From positions 1 to 27,704 of the forward strand of contig JBFKOL010000017.1 in the NCBI GenBank assembly GCA_041628815.1: a stretch of 27,704 nucleotides of DNA, in the 5' to 3' direction. Below, one piece after another: positions 8,559-16,792 of the stretch; position 1 is the first letter of the stretch, and the number at the start of each line of letters is the position of its first letter. Both the position numbers and the translations under genes were made by a program. The stretch comes from JBFKOL01 sp041628815 (GTDB lineage Bacteria > Bacteroidota > Bacteroidia > Chitinophagales > Saprospiraceae). The notes below the pieces were generated by a model. It was not told the origin of the DNA. It made no database searches and was given only the letters and a program-made list of their open reading frames with translations.

Positions 8559-8604
8559 GCCTGAATTTGTTGTTATAACTTTTTAGTTATTCAATCGTTA
8601 AAGT

Positions 8605-8640
8605 AAAAGTGCCTGCCGATTGCGGCAGGCACTTTTATTG
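8605..8640 (+). terminator. Strong terminator hairpin after hppA
   Basis: A perfect 14-bp stem (8605-8618 with 8623-8636) closes a four-base ATTG loop. The 3' arm ends in TTTT and the 5' arm starts with AAAA, so it could work in both directions. It begins 46 bases after the hppA stop. Confidence 0.9.
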
Positions 8641-8690
8641 TAAATGCCGTATATTTAGTTCATTCATACCTTGAGAAAACACGATTCAAA

Positions 8691-10802
8691 ATGATAAGAC
8701 TTCTGATACTTGGTGTAGTAGGCGCTTGTAGTTTTTTCTTTGGCTCCATACTCCATGAGGAAAACGACGTAGAACGTGAGAGAATGATTCAGAATGCTGT
8801 GCTCAGCATACTGGACCAGGCGCACTTCAATCCTGTAGATTTGAATGATGAGTTCTCGGATGAAGCTTTCGATGAATTTCTCCAATACATAGACGGCAGG
8901 AAGCGCTTTTTCACCAAGGAAGATTTAGTTAAGTTGGAAGTCTACAGGTTTGAGCTGGACAACCAGGCTAAAATAGGTTCTCTGGCGTTTTTTGACCTGG
9001 CTAACGAACTTCTCGAAAAGAGAATTGGAGAGGCCGAAGTGCTTTACCAGGACATATTGAGTAAGCCTTTTAATTTCGATGTGAACGAAAGTTATGAGTT
9101 TGATCCGGACAAAAAGGATTATGTGTCAAATAGTGTTGAGCTTCGTGACCGTTGGAGAAAAGCTCTGAAATACGATGTAATGATTAAAGTCGAAAGCAGA
9201 CTGAAGAGACAAGAGGAGGACCCGGATGTAGAAAAAAAGACTTTTGCACAAATTGAAGAATCGGCCCGGAAAGATGTTCGGGAGACTTACGATAAATGGT
9301 ATAAAACATTCAAAAAGGTTAAGAGGTCTGACAGGTTCGAGGCTTATCTGAACACTTTTGCACATCTCTTTGACCCTCATTCTGAATACTTTAACCCCAA
9401 GGAAAAACAGGATTTTGACATCAGCATGGGTGGAAAATTGGAGGGTATTGGTGCCAGGTTAAGGACCGAAGGAGATCTGACACAGGTCGTACATGTAGTG
9501 CCGGGAGGCCCTGTCTGGAAAGGTAAACAAATTGAAGTCAATGATCTGATATTGAAAGTCAAGCAAAAGGGTGAAGAAGCCGTCGATGTATTTGGAATGC
9601 GGATCGATGATGTAGTGTCCATGATCAGGGGCAAAAAAGGCACCTTTGTTACGTTGACAATCAAGAAAAAAGACGGCACGATCATGGATGTGGAAATCGA
9701 GCGCGATGTTGTCAACATTGAAGAATCATTTGCCAAATCAGCCATTTTGAACGCTCCCGGTGTTATTGAGAATATCGGCTACATACATCTTCCAAAATTC
9801 TACTCGTCCTTCGACGGTCCCGACGGTAACAGTTGTGCCGTCGATGTAGCGGAAGAAATTGAAAAGCTGAAAGAAAATCAGGTCAACGGTATCATCCTGG
9901 ATTTGCGGAACAACGGCGGTGGGTCACTTCGCGACGTAGTCAATATGAGCGGTCTGTTCATCAAAGATGGTCCCATTGTCCAGGTTAAACCTCGCGAAAG
10001 AAAACCATACATTTATAGGGATGAGGATGACGAAGTCCGATATACAGGCCCGCTGGTGGTCATGATCAATTCTTTCAGTGCCTCAGCATCAGAAATTCTT
10101 GCAGCAGCCATGCAGGATTACCAAAGAGCTGTCATCGTGGGCAGCCAGTCCTTCGGCAAAGGAACAGTTCAACGCTTCATCAACCTCGATCGTGCTGTTA
10201 GAGGGAACAGCGAATTCAAGCCTCTCGGCGAAATCAAGATCAGTATGCAGAAATTTTACCGTGTCAATGGTGGGTCCACGCAGCTGAAAGGAGTTACCCC
10301 GGACATCAATCTTCCGGACAGGTACTCCAACATTGAGATTGGAGAAAGAGAATATCCACATGCTATGGGGTGGTCCGAAATTGCAGGGCTCGAATACGAT
10401 CAGGACGTTCTTAAGGTGATGAATACTGATTATTTGGAAAATAAGAGCAGTGAGCGCATTAAGCAAAGTGAAACATTCACCAAAGTGAAGGAACAGGCCC
10501 GTCTTTATGAGAAAAATCGCGATCAGACCAATTATTCCCTGAACCTGGTTAATTACAGGGAGCTTCTTCGAAAAAGAGATGAAGAATCTAAAATGTTTGA
10601 AGACTTTATGTCTAAAGAGCTGGAAAGTCTGCAAGTATCTAATTTACCGCAGGATAAAACGGCCATTTCGCTGGATGAAACCACAGTTGCAAGTAACCAG
10701 GAGTGGTTGAGCGATATTAGAAAAGACATTTATATCCAGGAGTCTTTGAATATTATTGGTGATCTCATCAAATCACCTTCTTATACCAAAGTAGAGCACT
10801 GA
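8691..10802 (+). CDS. prc: Tail-specific (C-terminal processing) protease, S41 family
   Basis: This 703-residue periplasmic protease is close in size and layout to E. coli Prc, which trims C-termini and turns over cell-wall hydrolases and other envelope proteins. An N-terminal hydrophobic segment (about 2-19) contains VGAC at 10-13, so it may be a signal peptide or a lipoprotein signal. An all-alpha N-terminal region follows, then a PDZ domain (about 235-330) and the S41 core. The catalytic Ser465 in FSASASEI and Lys490 in FGKGTVQ are 25 residues apart, exactly as Ser452 and Lys477 in E. coli Prc. The C-terminal part (about 560-700) corresponds to the DUF3340-type helical domain. The next gene, uup, is separated from it by a terminator. 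Confidence 0.93.
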   Translation: MIRLLILGVVGACSFFFGSILHEENDVERERMIQNAVLSILDQAHFNPVDLNDEFSDEAFDEFLQYIDGRKRFFTKEDLVKLEVYRFELDNQAKIGSLAFFDLANELLEKRIGEAEVLYQDILSKPFNFDVNESYEFDPDKKDYVSNSVELRDRWRKALKYDVMIKVESRLKRQEEDPDVEKKTFAQIEESARKDVRETYDKWYKTFKKVKRSDRFEAYLNTFAHLFDPHSEYFNPKEKQDFDISMGGKLEGIGARLRTEGDLTQVVHVVPGGPVWKGKQIEVNDLILKVKQKGEEAVDVFGMRIDDVVSMIRGKKGTFVTLTIKKKDGTIMDVEIERDVVNIEESFAKSAILNAPGVIENIGYIHLPKFYSSFDGPDGNSCAVDVAEEIEKLKENQVNGIILDLRNNGGGSLRDVVNMSGLFIKDGPIVQVKPRERKPYIYRDEDDEVRYTGPLVVMINSFSASASEILAAAMQDYQRAVIVGSQSFGKGTVQRFINLDRAVRGNSEFKPLGEIKISMQKFYRVNGGSTQLKGVTPDINLPDRYSNIEIGEREYPHAMGWSEIAGLEYDQDVLKVMNTDYLENKSSERIKQSETFTKVKEQARLYEKNRDQTNYSLNLVNYRELLRKRDEESKMFEDFMSKELESLQVSNLPQDKTAISLDETTVASNQEWLSDIRKDIYIQESLNIIGDLIKSPSYTKVEH

Positions 10803-10820
10803 GTCAATAAATGATGATTT

Positions 10821-10860
10821 AACAGGCCTCCGTTCATCGCTGTACGGAGGCCTGTTTGTA
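10821..10860 (+). terminator. Terminator hairpin after prc
   Basis: AACAGGCCTCCG (10821-10832) pairs perfectly with 10845-10856, and one more T-A pair closes a ten-base loop. The 3' arm runs into TGTTTGTA, a short T-rich tail. It lies between the prc stop and the uup start codon at 10872, so uup must rely mainly on a promoter within or just after it, or on read-through. Confidence 0.8.
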
Positions 10861-10871
10861 TTGAAGCAATC

Positions 10872-12746
10872 ATGGAGTATCTAAGACTGGAGAACGTATC
10901 CAAATCTTATGGTGAAAAGGTATTATTCAGTGACCTTAATTTCACTTTAAACCGAAGCGATAAAGTGGCCTTGATTGCCAGAAACGGCAATGGTAAGAGC
11001 ACTCTGTTGCGCATCATTGCCGGTCGCGAGTCATCAGATGGCCAATCAGGACGGGTAATCATCAGTCGGTCTTCTCGAATTTTTCATCTTGAGCAGGATC
11101 CTTCCTTTGATCCGGAACAGACAATAATCCAGGCACTTTTTCAGGTGGAAGATGAAAGGATAGAAGCCATCAAGTCGTATCAAAAAGCAATGACCGGAAC
11201 GGATGATCAAGTCATTCAATCTGCACTGGTTCGCATGGAAGATACCAAGGCATGGGCCATGGAGGCCAGGATGAAAGAAGTCCTTTATAAATTGAACCTG
11301 GAAGATACGTCGAGCAATGTTGGTTCCCTTTCCGGAGGTCAGATGAAAAGATTGGCTATTGCCAAAATGTTGTTGTCAGAGCCGGATCTGCTCATTCTCG
11401 ATGAACCCACCAATCATCTTGATATCGAAATGATCGAATGGCTGGAACAATACCTTACCAATCCATCTCTCACCCTGCTCATGGTGACACACGACAGGTA
11501 TTTCATGGAAAGAATCTGCAACAGCATCATTGAACTGGATAAAGGCGTTCTGTTCAAGTACCAGGGCAATTATTCGGATTACCTGAGTAAAAAGGCGTTG
11601 CGGGAAGAAGTGACCACAGCAAATATTGACAAGACCAGGAAATTGTTGGTCAGGGAGCTTGAGTGGGTTCGTCGACAGCCGAAAGCAAGAGGCACAAAAG
11701 CCAAATCTCGCGTAAGCAACTATGAAAGAATAAAAAGCGAGTTGAGCTCCATTTCCTATGATCCGTTGTTCAATATAGAAATCGATTCTGCCCGACTTGG
11801 TAAGAAGATCATGGAATTTTACGACGCTTCCAAGGCTTATGGGGATAAGGTCGTTCTGCGGAATTTTTGGTACAAATTTAAAAGTGGCGAGAAGGTAGGT
11901 GTCTGTGGTAAAAATGGCACGGGTAAAACTTCACTGGTTAAGCTCATAACGGGAGAAATAGATTTGGACAAAGGGAGAAGGGTAGTAGGGGAGACTGTGA
12001 TTTTTGGTCACTACAGACAAGATGGATTGGCATTTCACGATGAACAAACCGTCATTGATGTCATCAGAGAGGTAGGCGAATACATCCCACTCAAGAACGG
12101 GTATAAGCTAACGGCGGAGAAACTTCTTGAGAATTTTATGTTTGACAGGAAGCAACAGACGGTGAAGGTTTCACAGCTTAGTGGGGGCGAGAAAAAGCGA
12201 CTTCACCTTCTGAAAGTACTGATGGCTAATCCGAACTTTTTAATTCTTGACGAACCTACCAATGATCTCGACGTGCTGACACTGAATGTTCTCGAGGACT
12301 ACCTGACATCTTTCAAGGGATGCCTGCTCGTAGTCACTCACGACCGTTTTTTTATGGACAAACTGGTGGATCATTTATTTATCCTGACAGGCGACGGAAA
12401 GATTGAAGACTTCAACGGTACCTATACAGATTGGAGGACTTCGGACAGGAGGGATGTGAGAAAGGATCCCCAGAAAGAGAAAAAAGTTCCTTCGGTCGCA
12501 ACTTTCGAAAAATCAGCCGCCAGAAGGTTGAGTTACCATGAAAAAAGAGAAATGCAGAGCATCGAAGATCGCCTGGCGCAAATTCGTAAAAATCGGGATA
12601 CCCTAGAACGATTGTTTGAAGGTTCACAGGATTTGCAGTCAGATGAAATCGAAAGAATGTCCAGAGAATTGGCTGAATTGATCAAAGAAGCAGACGACCT
12701 TGAAATGCGATGGCTCCTGTTATCAGAGATCGAAGAAGCTCGTTAG
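10872..12746 (+). CDS. uup: ABC-F ATPase, Uup type
   Basis: This 624-residue soluble protein has two ATPase domains in tandem and no membrane helices. ABC-F proteins bind the ribosome or DNA repair intermediates rather than move solutes. Domain 1 has ARNGNGKST (36-44) and LSGGQ (153-157). Domain 2 has GKNGTGKTS (346-354) and LSGGE (436-440). Both Walker B motifs end in DEPTN with His-Asp-Arg switches (THDRYFM, THDRFFM). The first Walker A starts with Ala36 where Gly is usual. Between the domains is a basic linker with RRQPKARGTKAKSR, and the C-terminus (about 555-620) is a charged coiled coil as in Uup. Its stop overlaps that of the convergent thioredoxin-like gene by four bases. Confidence 0.92.
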   Translation: MEYLRLENVSKSYGEKVLFSDLNFTLNRSDKVALIARNGNGKSTLLRIIAGRESSDGQSGRVIISRSSRIFHLEQDPSFDPEQTIIQALFQVEDERIEAIKSYQKAMTGTDDQVIQSALVRMEDTKAWAMEARMKEVLYKLNLEDTSSNVGSLSGGQMKRLAIAKMLLSEPDLLILDEPTNHLDIEMIEWLEQYLTNPSLTLLMVTHDRYFMERICNSIIELDKGVLFKYQGNYSDYLSKKALREEVTTANIDKTRKLLVRELEWVRRQPKARGTKAKSRVSNYERIKSELSSISYDPLFNIEIDSARLGKKIMEFYDASKAYGDKVVLRNFWYKFKSGEKVGVCGKNGTGKTSLVKLITGEIDLDKGRRVVGETVIFGHYRQDGLAFHDEQTVIDVIREVGEYIPLKNGYKLTAEKLLENFMFDRKQQTVKVSQLSGGEKKRLHLLKVLMANPNFLILDEPTNDLDVLTLNVLEDYLTSFKGCLLVVTHDRFFMDKLVDHLFILTGDGKIEDFNGTYTDWRTSDRRDVRKDPQKEKKVPSVATFEKSAARRLSYHEKREMQSIEDRLAQIRKNRDTLERLFEGSQDLQSDEIERMSRELAELIKEADDLEMRWLLLSEIEEAR

Positions 12747-13234
12747 GACTTCAAAGCTTTGATCTTTTTCTCAAGATCTTTCTCATAACCAGGAAAGTAT
12801 CCCATCTGCACTGAACGAACATTACCTTGGCCGTCGAGGAGCATAGAATACGGAATACCACGGATGCCCAGTTTGCCCATCAGTTCCTGGTCTCGGTCGT
12901 GGAAAAAAGTGTAGTCCCATTCGTGCTGTTCAAACATCTTTTTAGCCCTACCAAGCATAGACGGAAAATCTACTGTTATTGCAATTATTTCCACTCCGTA
13001 GATCTCTTTCCACCGCGGATATACTTTTTTCAAGGCGTTTAGTTCCATCCGGCATGGCCCACACCATGTAGCCCACAGACTGATGATCTTGGGCTTGGCA
13101 CCTTTGGCATATTCAGAAATGTTGACCACGTTTCCATTCAGGTCGACCACCGAAGCAGACGGAAGTTTATCCTGGCTGGTAGCTGAAGCGACGAAAAGGA
13201 GGGTGGCAATCAAAGAAGAAAACAAAAACTTCAT
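12743..13234 (-). CDS. Exported thioredoxin-like (TlpA/ResA type) disulfide protein
   Basis: This 163-residue protein has a signal peptide ending near SATSQ (residue 21) and a thioredoxin fold with the redox pair Cys58-Gly-Pro-Cys61 in ATWCGPCRME. The GIPYSML segment supplies the cis-proline. Such proteins reduce or rearrange disulfides in the periplasm, often during cytochrome c maturation or outer-membrane protein assembly. No cytochrome gene is nearby, so the target is unknown. The start is ATG 13232-13234. The gene appears to stand alone, since about 90 bases separate its start from the next frame upstream. Confidence 0.9.
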   Translation of the reverse strand: MKFLFSSLIATLLFVASATSQDKLPSASVVDLNGNVVNISEYAKGAKPKIISLWATWCGPCRMELNALKKVYPRWKEIYGVEIIAITVDFPSMLGRAKKMFEQHEWDYTFFHDRDQELMGKLGIRGIPYSMLLDGQGNVRSVQMGYFPGYEKDLEKKIKALKS

Positions 13235-13326
13235 GGTTCAATCTTGCATGGTCTTATCGACTAACGCGACAAAATCATCAAAAATTCTCTACAGTTCGAA
13301 AATAACCCGAATTCTTCAGGAATACC

Positions 13327-13706
13327 CTATGAGAATAACCGGGATTCACGGTCGGTCGTAGCCTCGGTATGACATATTTCCAAAGCTATGGGTTTAAAGT
13401 CCATCGAAAATTCGGCCGTGGCACATCCATTCCTCCATTGCAGTGTCAAAGTTTTACCGTATAGAATCCACAAGACCGTGATCGATTGTGTCAAACCCTG
13501 CATCCATGCCATCTATTCGATGACATAGAGGAAGGATGTGATGGCCACCCCCCGAACAACCCACCCATGTCACTAAAATGAAAATCATACAACTCCTCGA
13601 GGACGCCATCGACCATTCGATTGGCATAAAGAATGAGTTGAACCTCGTTTTTCATTTGTGGAGAACAGGCCGTAAAGAAAATGTAAATCAGGATTAACCC
13701 AATCAA
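13327..13706 (-). pseudogene. Small lipoprotein gene, apparently frameshifted
   Basis: A TTG codon (13706-13704) follows directly on the stop of the DUF1684 gene and opens a typical lipoprotein signal, LILIYIFFTACS, with Cys14. About 50 sensible residues follow, to GGLFGG. The frame then crosses six G (minus strand, 13554-13549) and soon becomes unlike a protein, ending at 13491. Removing one G would give a more protein-like run (GHHILPL, then DGMDAGFDTIDHGLVDSIR) ending at a TAA about 90 bases further on. A third frame (13512-13327) carries another protein-like stretch (KTLTLQW to SRLFS). This looks like one gene broken by one or two indels, or by sequencing error at the homopolymer. No family is recognised. 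It would be translationally coupled to the DUF1684 gene. Confidence 0.5.
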
Positions 13707-14627
13707 TCACTCGTATAACTTTAGGTTTTTTTCTCCAGCTTCTACAGGAAAGGGCAATCTGTTCTCTTTTGGTGGGAGGGGACAAGTCGCATGCGGAGTA
13801 AAAACGCAAGGCGGGTTGATGGCCTTGTTGAAATCCAACCAGGTCTCTCCGTCGGTGCCTGCCCTGTCGGGGTAAAGATACCTTCCCCCGGGATAGGTGG
13901 TTTTTCCAGTGGTAGCATCTGCAAATATGACGAAGTAACTCTGATCGTTGTTCCGCAACGCTGTCAGGCTGTATGTGGTGTCTTTGTAGGTAAAGCTAAG
14001 CTTTCCTTCAATCGGTGCAGTAATCTGCATACCGATGATGTTGTCATACTGTGTTGAGTCGCCGGGTGAAGCCGGGGTAAATGTAGCCTTGATTCTAAAG
14101 TCGCCATCATAGGGATAATAGGGTATGTCGCTAAACCGACTTCGATAAATACTCAAAGTATCTTTTAACCTAAGAAAGTATTGATCCTGACGTTTTACCA
14201 CATACCATTGAAGATGATTCCAGTTGGCTTTATTGGCCCCCCATTCATCCTGGTCCGAATAAAGTCTTGCCGTTTGCACAGGCTTTTCATCGACAATTAC
14301 AGTGACAATGGGGGAAACGTTCATGATGATGCTATCGCCATATTTTTCCAAGACACCGATGCTGGGAGGACTGCCCGCGGGAAATATGAAGTCGTTCTCT
14401 TCGTCTGAACCAAAGTATTGTAAGGTATTTCTAATGGGGAAAAGGCCAGCTGCAGAGGGCCATCCATAGGGATCCGCGATCTGGTTATACCGATTGGTTT
14501 TCCACGATTCGTATTCGGAATCAGACAATCCCGTATGGTCGGTTGGAGCACAGCCCAGCAGGCATACGACGGTGGCTAATAACAATAATAATCCTGCACT
14601 TTGCGAAGAATTGAGTTTGGTATCCAT
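13707..14627 (-). CDS. DUF1684 lipoprotein
   Basis: This 306-residue protein has a lipoprotein signal peptide ending in VCLLGC, with Cys26 as the lipidated residue, so it should sit on the cell envelope facing outward. The C-terminal half carries the DUF1684 hallmark: FADATTGKTTYPGGRYLY, then WLDFNKAINPPCVF, then TPHATCPLPPKENRLPFPV, with two conserved cysteines. DUF1684 has no firmly established function. The conserved motif suggests ligand or cofactor binding, but that is inference. The gene lies 81 bases downstream of the polyprenyl-phosphate GT2 and directly abuts the broken lipoprotein gene: the TGA stop at 13709-13707 is followed at once by its TTG. Confidence 0.88.
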   Translation of the reverse strand: MDTKLNSSQSAGLLLLLATVVCLLGCAPTDHTGLSDSEYESWKTNRYNQIADPYGWPSAAGLFPIRNTLQYFGSDEENDFIFPAGSPPSIGVLEKYGDSIIMNVSPIVTVIVDEKPVQTARLYSDQDEWGANKANWNHLQWYVVKRQDQYFLRLKDTLSIYRSRFSDIPYYPYDGDFRIKATFTPASPGDSTQYDNIIGMQITAPIEGKLSFTYKDTTYSLTALRNNDQSYFVIFADATTGKTTYPGGRYLYPDRAGTDGETWLDFNKAINPPCVFTPHATCPLPPKENRLPFPVEAGEKNLKLYE

Positions 14628-14708
14628 GATGCTTCAAGGTACTGGAGAATTTCAAATAAATAAAATTCCTTTTAATCCCTCTTTGATCTTTGATTCCGTC
14701 GGAAACTA

Positions 14709-15401
14709 TCAGGAAAAAGGGGAGAATAGCTTGGAAATGATTCTTAACCCCATCTTGAGGTTTTGGCCCTTTTTGGTCGTATCGGGCGTATACCGGACGT
14801 CGATTGGAATTTCAGAAATCTTATGCTTGTGAACTTTGGCTTGTTTGATGATTTCCATGCAAAATTCAAATCCGTCGTAGTTCAAGTCAAGACATTCAGC
14901 GACATCTTTGCTCATGATTTTGAGACCGGATTGACTGTCAGACAGGTAAACGCCTGTAATCATATAGCTCACAACGTTGGCAATTTGATTGAAAACCTTT
15001 CGGCTGAAAGGTATCGGATTTTCCTTTTTGAACCTGCTTCCGATGACCAAATCACAGTCTTCATTTTCCAAATGATCCACAAGCCTGATAAGATCTTCAG
15101 GGTTGTGTTGTAAATCGGCGTCGATGGTTGCAATAAGTTGTGCATTTTTTGATACGGCATAGGCAATACCCGTCTGTGTCGCGGCCCCTGGACCCAGGTT
15201 GATCACGTGATCCAGGACGACCACATCGGGGAAGGACTCTGCATGTTCCCTTGTCTCATCTGTACTACAATCGTTTACAACTACCAAATTGTTAAAGCCC
15301 AGCGAAGAAAGTTGGCTCAATAAAAGAGGTACGTATCTCGCCTCATTCTTGGCGGGAATAACTACGAAGGTGTGGTCATATTTTCCTGTTTCATCAGCCA
15401 T
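14709..15401 (-). CDS. Polyprenyl-phosphate glycosyltransferase, DPM1/GtrB-like GT2 without membrane helices
   Basis: This 230-residue GT2 is related to dolichyl-phosphate mannose synthase. The expected reaction is transfer of a sugar from a nucleotide sugar to a polyprenyl phosphate at the cytoplasmic face of the membrane. Seen in the sequence: VVNDCSTDET (41-50), the metal-binding Asp94-Ala-Asp96 in IDADLQHNPED, the acceptor-loop segment GSRF, and DSQSGLK near 155. No membrane helix is present, as in the soluble DPM1 subgroup. It ends in a basic segment, TTKKGQNLKMGLRI, that is usual for the family. It follows the two membrane proteins by eight bases. The simplest reading is that it makes the lipid-linked sugar that the upstream GT-C-like enzyme uses. 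Confidence 0.88.
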   Translation of the reverse strand: MADETGKYDHTFVVIPAKNEARYVPLLLSQLSSLGFNNLVVVNDCSTDETREHAESFPDVVVLDHVINLGPGAATQTGIAYAVSKNAQLIATIDADLQHNPEDLIRLVDHLENEDCDLVIGSRFKKENPIPFSRKVFNQIANVVSYMITGVYLSDSQSGLKIMSKDVAECLDLNYDGFEFCMEIIKQAKVHKHKISEIPIDVRYTPDTTKKGQNLKMGLRIISKLFSPFS

Positions 15402-15409
15402 GAATACTA

Positions 15410-16792
15410 CTAAAGTATTTCGTAAATAGCATAGCTGCCGCGGTGAACAATTTTGCCGAAAACGTCTTCTTTTCTCCGGGTGTTTCCATTGGCATCAGCA
15501 TATTCTACTACGCGGTCTGTAGCGATGAGTTCCAGTTTTGGGTTGAGGTAGAGAAACTCGAGCAATATCTTGAATTTCTGCGTCAATGACTTTTCGGGTG
15601 TTTGGTCAAGTGTATTGGTATTCAAATCTACGACTATGTAACGAAATCCTGAAGCTTTAAATGCATCGGCCAGTACTCGCTTATCGACAAACTCCTTCCT
15701 TAAAGTAAGGAAATTAGCCAAAGTATTATCAAAAAAGATCCGCCGCTGGTTGTCCACAATGTCAAATGAAAAGCTCGTCCCGACCATGAAGATAAATTCG
15801 TCGGTCGCATTGATGGTTTTGAGGGCATTGGAAATGTTGCGGAAAGAATTGTCCAAAGTCTGGTCTGCATCCAGTAAACCTGTCGCATAGTAGAAAAGGT
15901 TGGATTCGACAATCGTTTTACCAAGGTGCTCTTCCGGCAATTGCCTGGAGACATTGATGTTTGAAATCCTCGTTACAAATATCAATAGTGCCCAAATGAT
16001 AAGCGATGACCACGTCAAAAATCGCATTACGGCATGCGAAGAAGACGAGTCTTTTTCATATTGCTTGAGTTTATACCCAATAATTGCCAACGCCAATGGG
16101 ATCAGTAAAAAACCATACCACACAATACCTCCGGAAAGGATCAACCAATAAAAACCGTAGATCAAAATGGTCAGATAAATGATTTTTTCTAGAGTAAAGG
16201 CATCTTTTTTCAAAACGGCAAAGAGAGCCAGAATGAACATGAGAAAAAGTACCAGGTAGGTTCCCCGGGCATTCAGGACTTCATTCTTTTTCAAAAGATT
16301 ATTCATAGGAGCACTGATAAAACTACTTGCTTGGTACGTCCTGGCCAAAATCCATTGGTCCCATGATAGATTGTCGCGATTGTAGAAGTTTTTCCATTCT
16401 GTCTTATCTGGTTCATGATATGCATAGGTCGAATCAAGGATCAATGAGTTACTCATAGCAAAGGCCAGGTATAGAATCATTACAATCCCTATTGCAAAGA
16501 ATAGGAATCTCCTCCGGTACAGGAATCCAAGCATCCACATCAAGGGTATCAACGCAATCATATAATACCCCAGATCGACAAATTTCCCTTTCTCATTGAC
16601 GCCGATACAGGTGTCATAAGGCAGCGTAGCATAATTGGTAAAGGTATTGTCATAACCGAAATAGCGTTGAATCTCTTCTCGTTTAATATCTGACTCCACC
16701 TCGTCCAGAACAATAACCTCCTGTCCGGTGGCCAGACTCACCGATATCAAGAAGCTAAAGCTTAGAAGTACTCTTCTCGCATTCATGGTCAT
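15410..16792 (-). CDS. Membrane protein resembling the C-terminal half of a GT-C glycosyltransferase
   Basis: This 460-residue protein has an N-terminal signal-like helix (about 5-23), an extracytoplasmic loop (24-75), about six further helices (75-280) and a large C-terminal extracytoplasmic domain (about 285-460). Its layout, with a loop containing RYFGY followed by membrane helices and an outer domain, is what one expects in the second half of a large one-piece GT-C-like enzyme. No catalytic motif is seen here by itself. Its ATG overlaps the TGA of the preceding membrane gene in an ATGA, so the two are translationally coupled and the products probably form a complex. The assignment rests on arrangement and topology, not on a recognised family. 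Confidence 0.7.
   Translation of the reverse strand: MTMNARRVLLSFSFLISVSLATGQEVIVLDEVESDIKREEIQRYFGYDNTFTNYATLPYDTCIGVNEKGKFVDLGYYMIALIPLMWMLGFLYRRRFLFFAIGIVMILYLAFAMSNSLILDSTYAYHEPDKTEWKNFYNRDNLSWDQWILARTYQASSFISAPMNNLLKKNEVLNARGTYLVLFLMFILALFAVLKKDAFTLEKIIYLTILIYGFYWLILSGGIVWYGFLLIPLALAIIGYKLKQYEKDSSSSHAVMRFLTWSSLIIWALLIFVTRISNINVSRQLPEEHLGKTIVESNLFYYATGLLDADQTLDNSFRNISNALKTINATDEFIFMVGTSFSFDIVDNQRRIFFDNTLANFLTLRKEFVDKRVLADAFKASGFRYIVVDLNTNTLDQTPEKSLTQKFKILLEFLYLNPKLELIATDRVVEYADANGNTRRKEDVFGKIVHRGSYAIYEIL

Noticed and set aside
13327..13512. Stand-alone gene of 61 residues
   Set aside because: A stop codon lies directly before its ATG, there is no signal or start context, and its sequence reads more like the displaced end of the broken lipoprotein gene.
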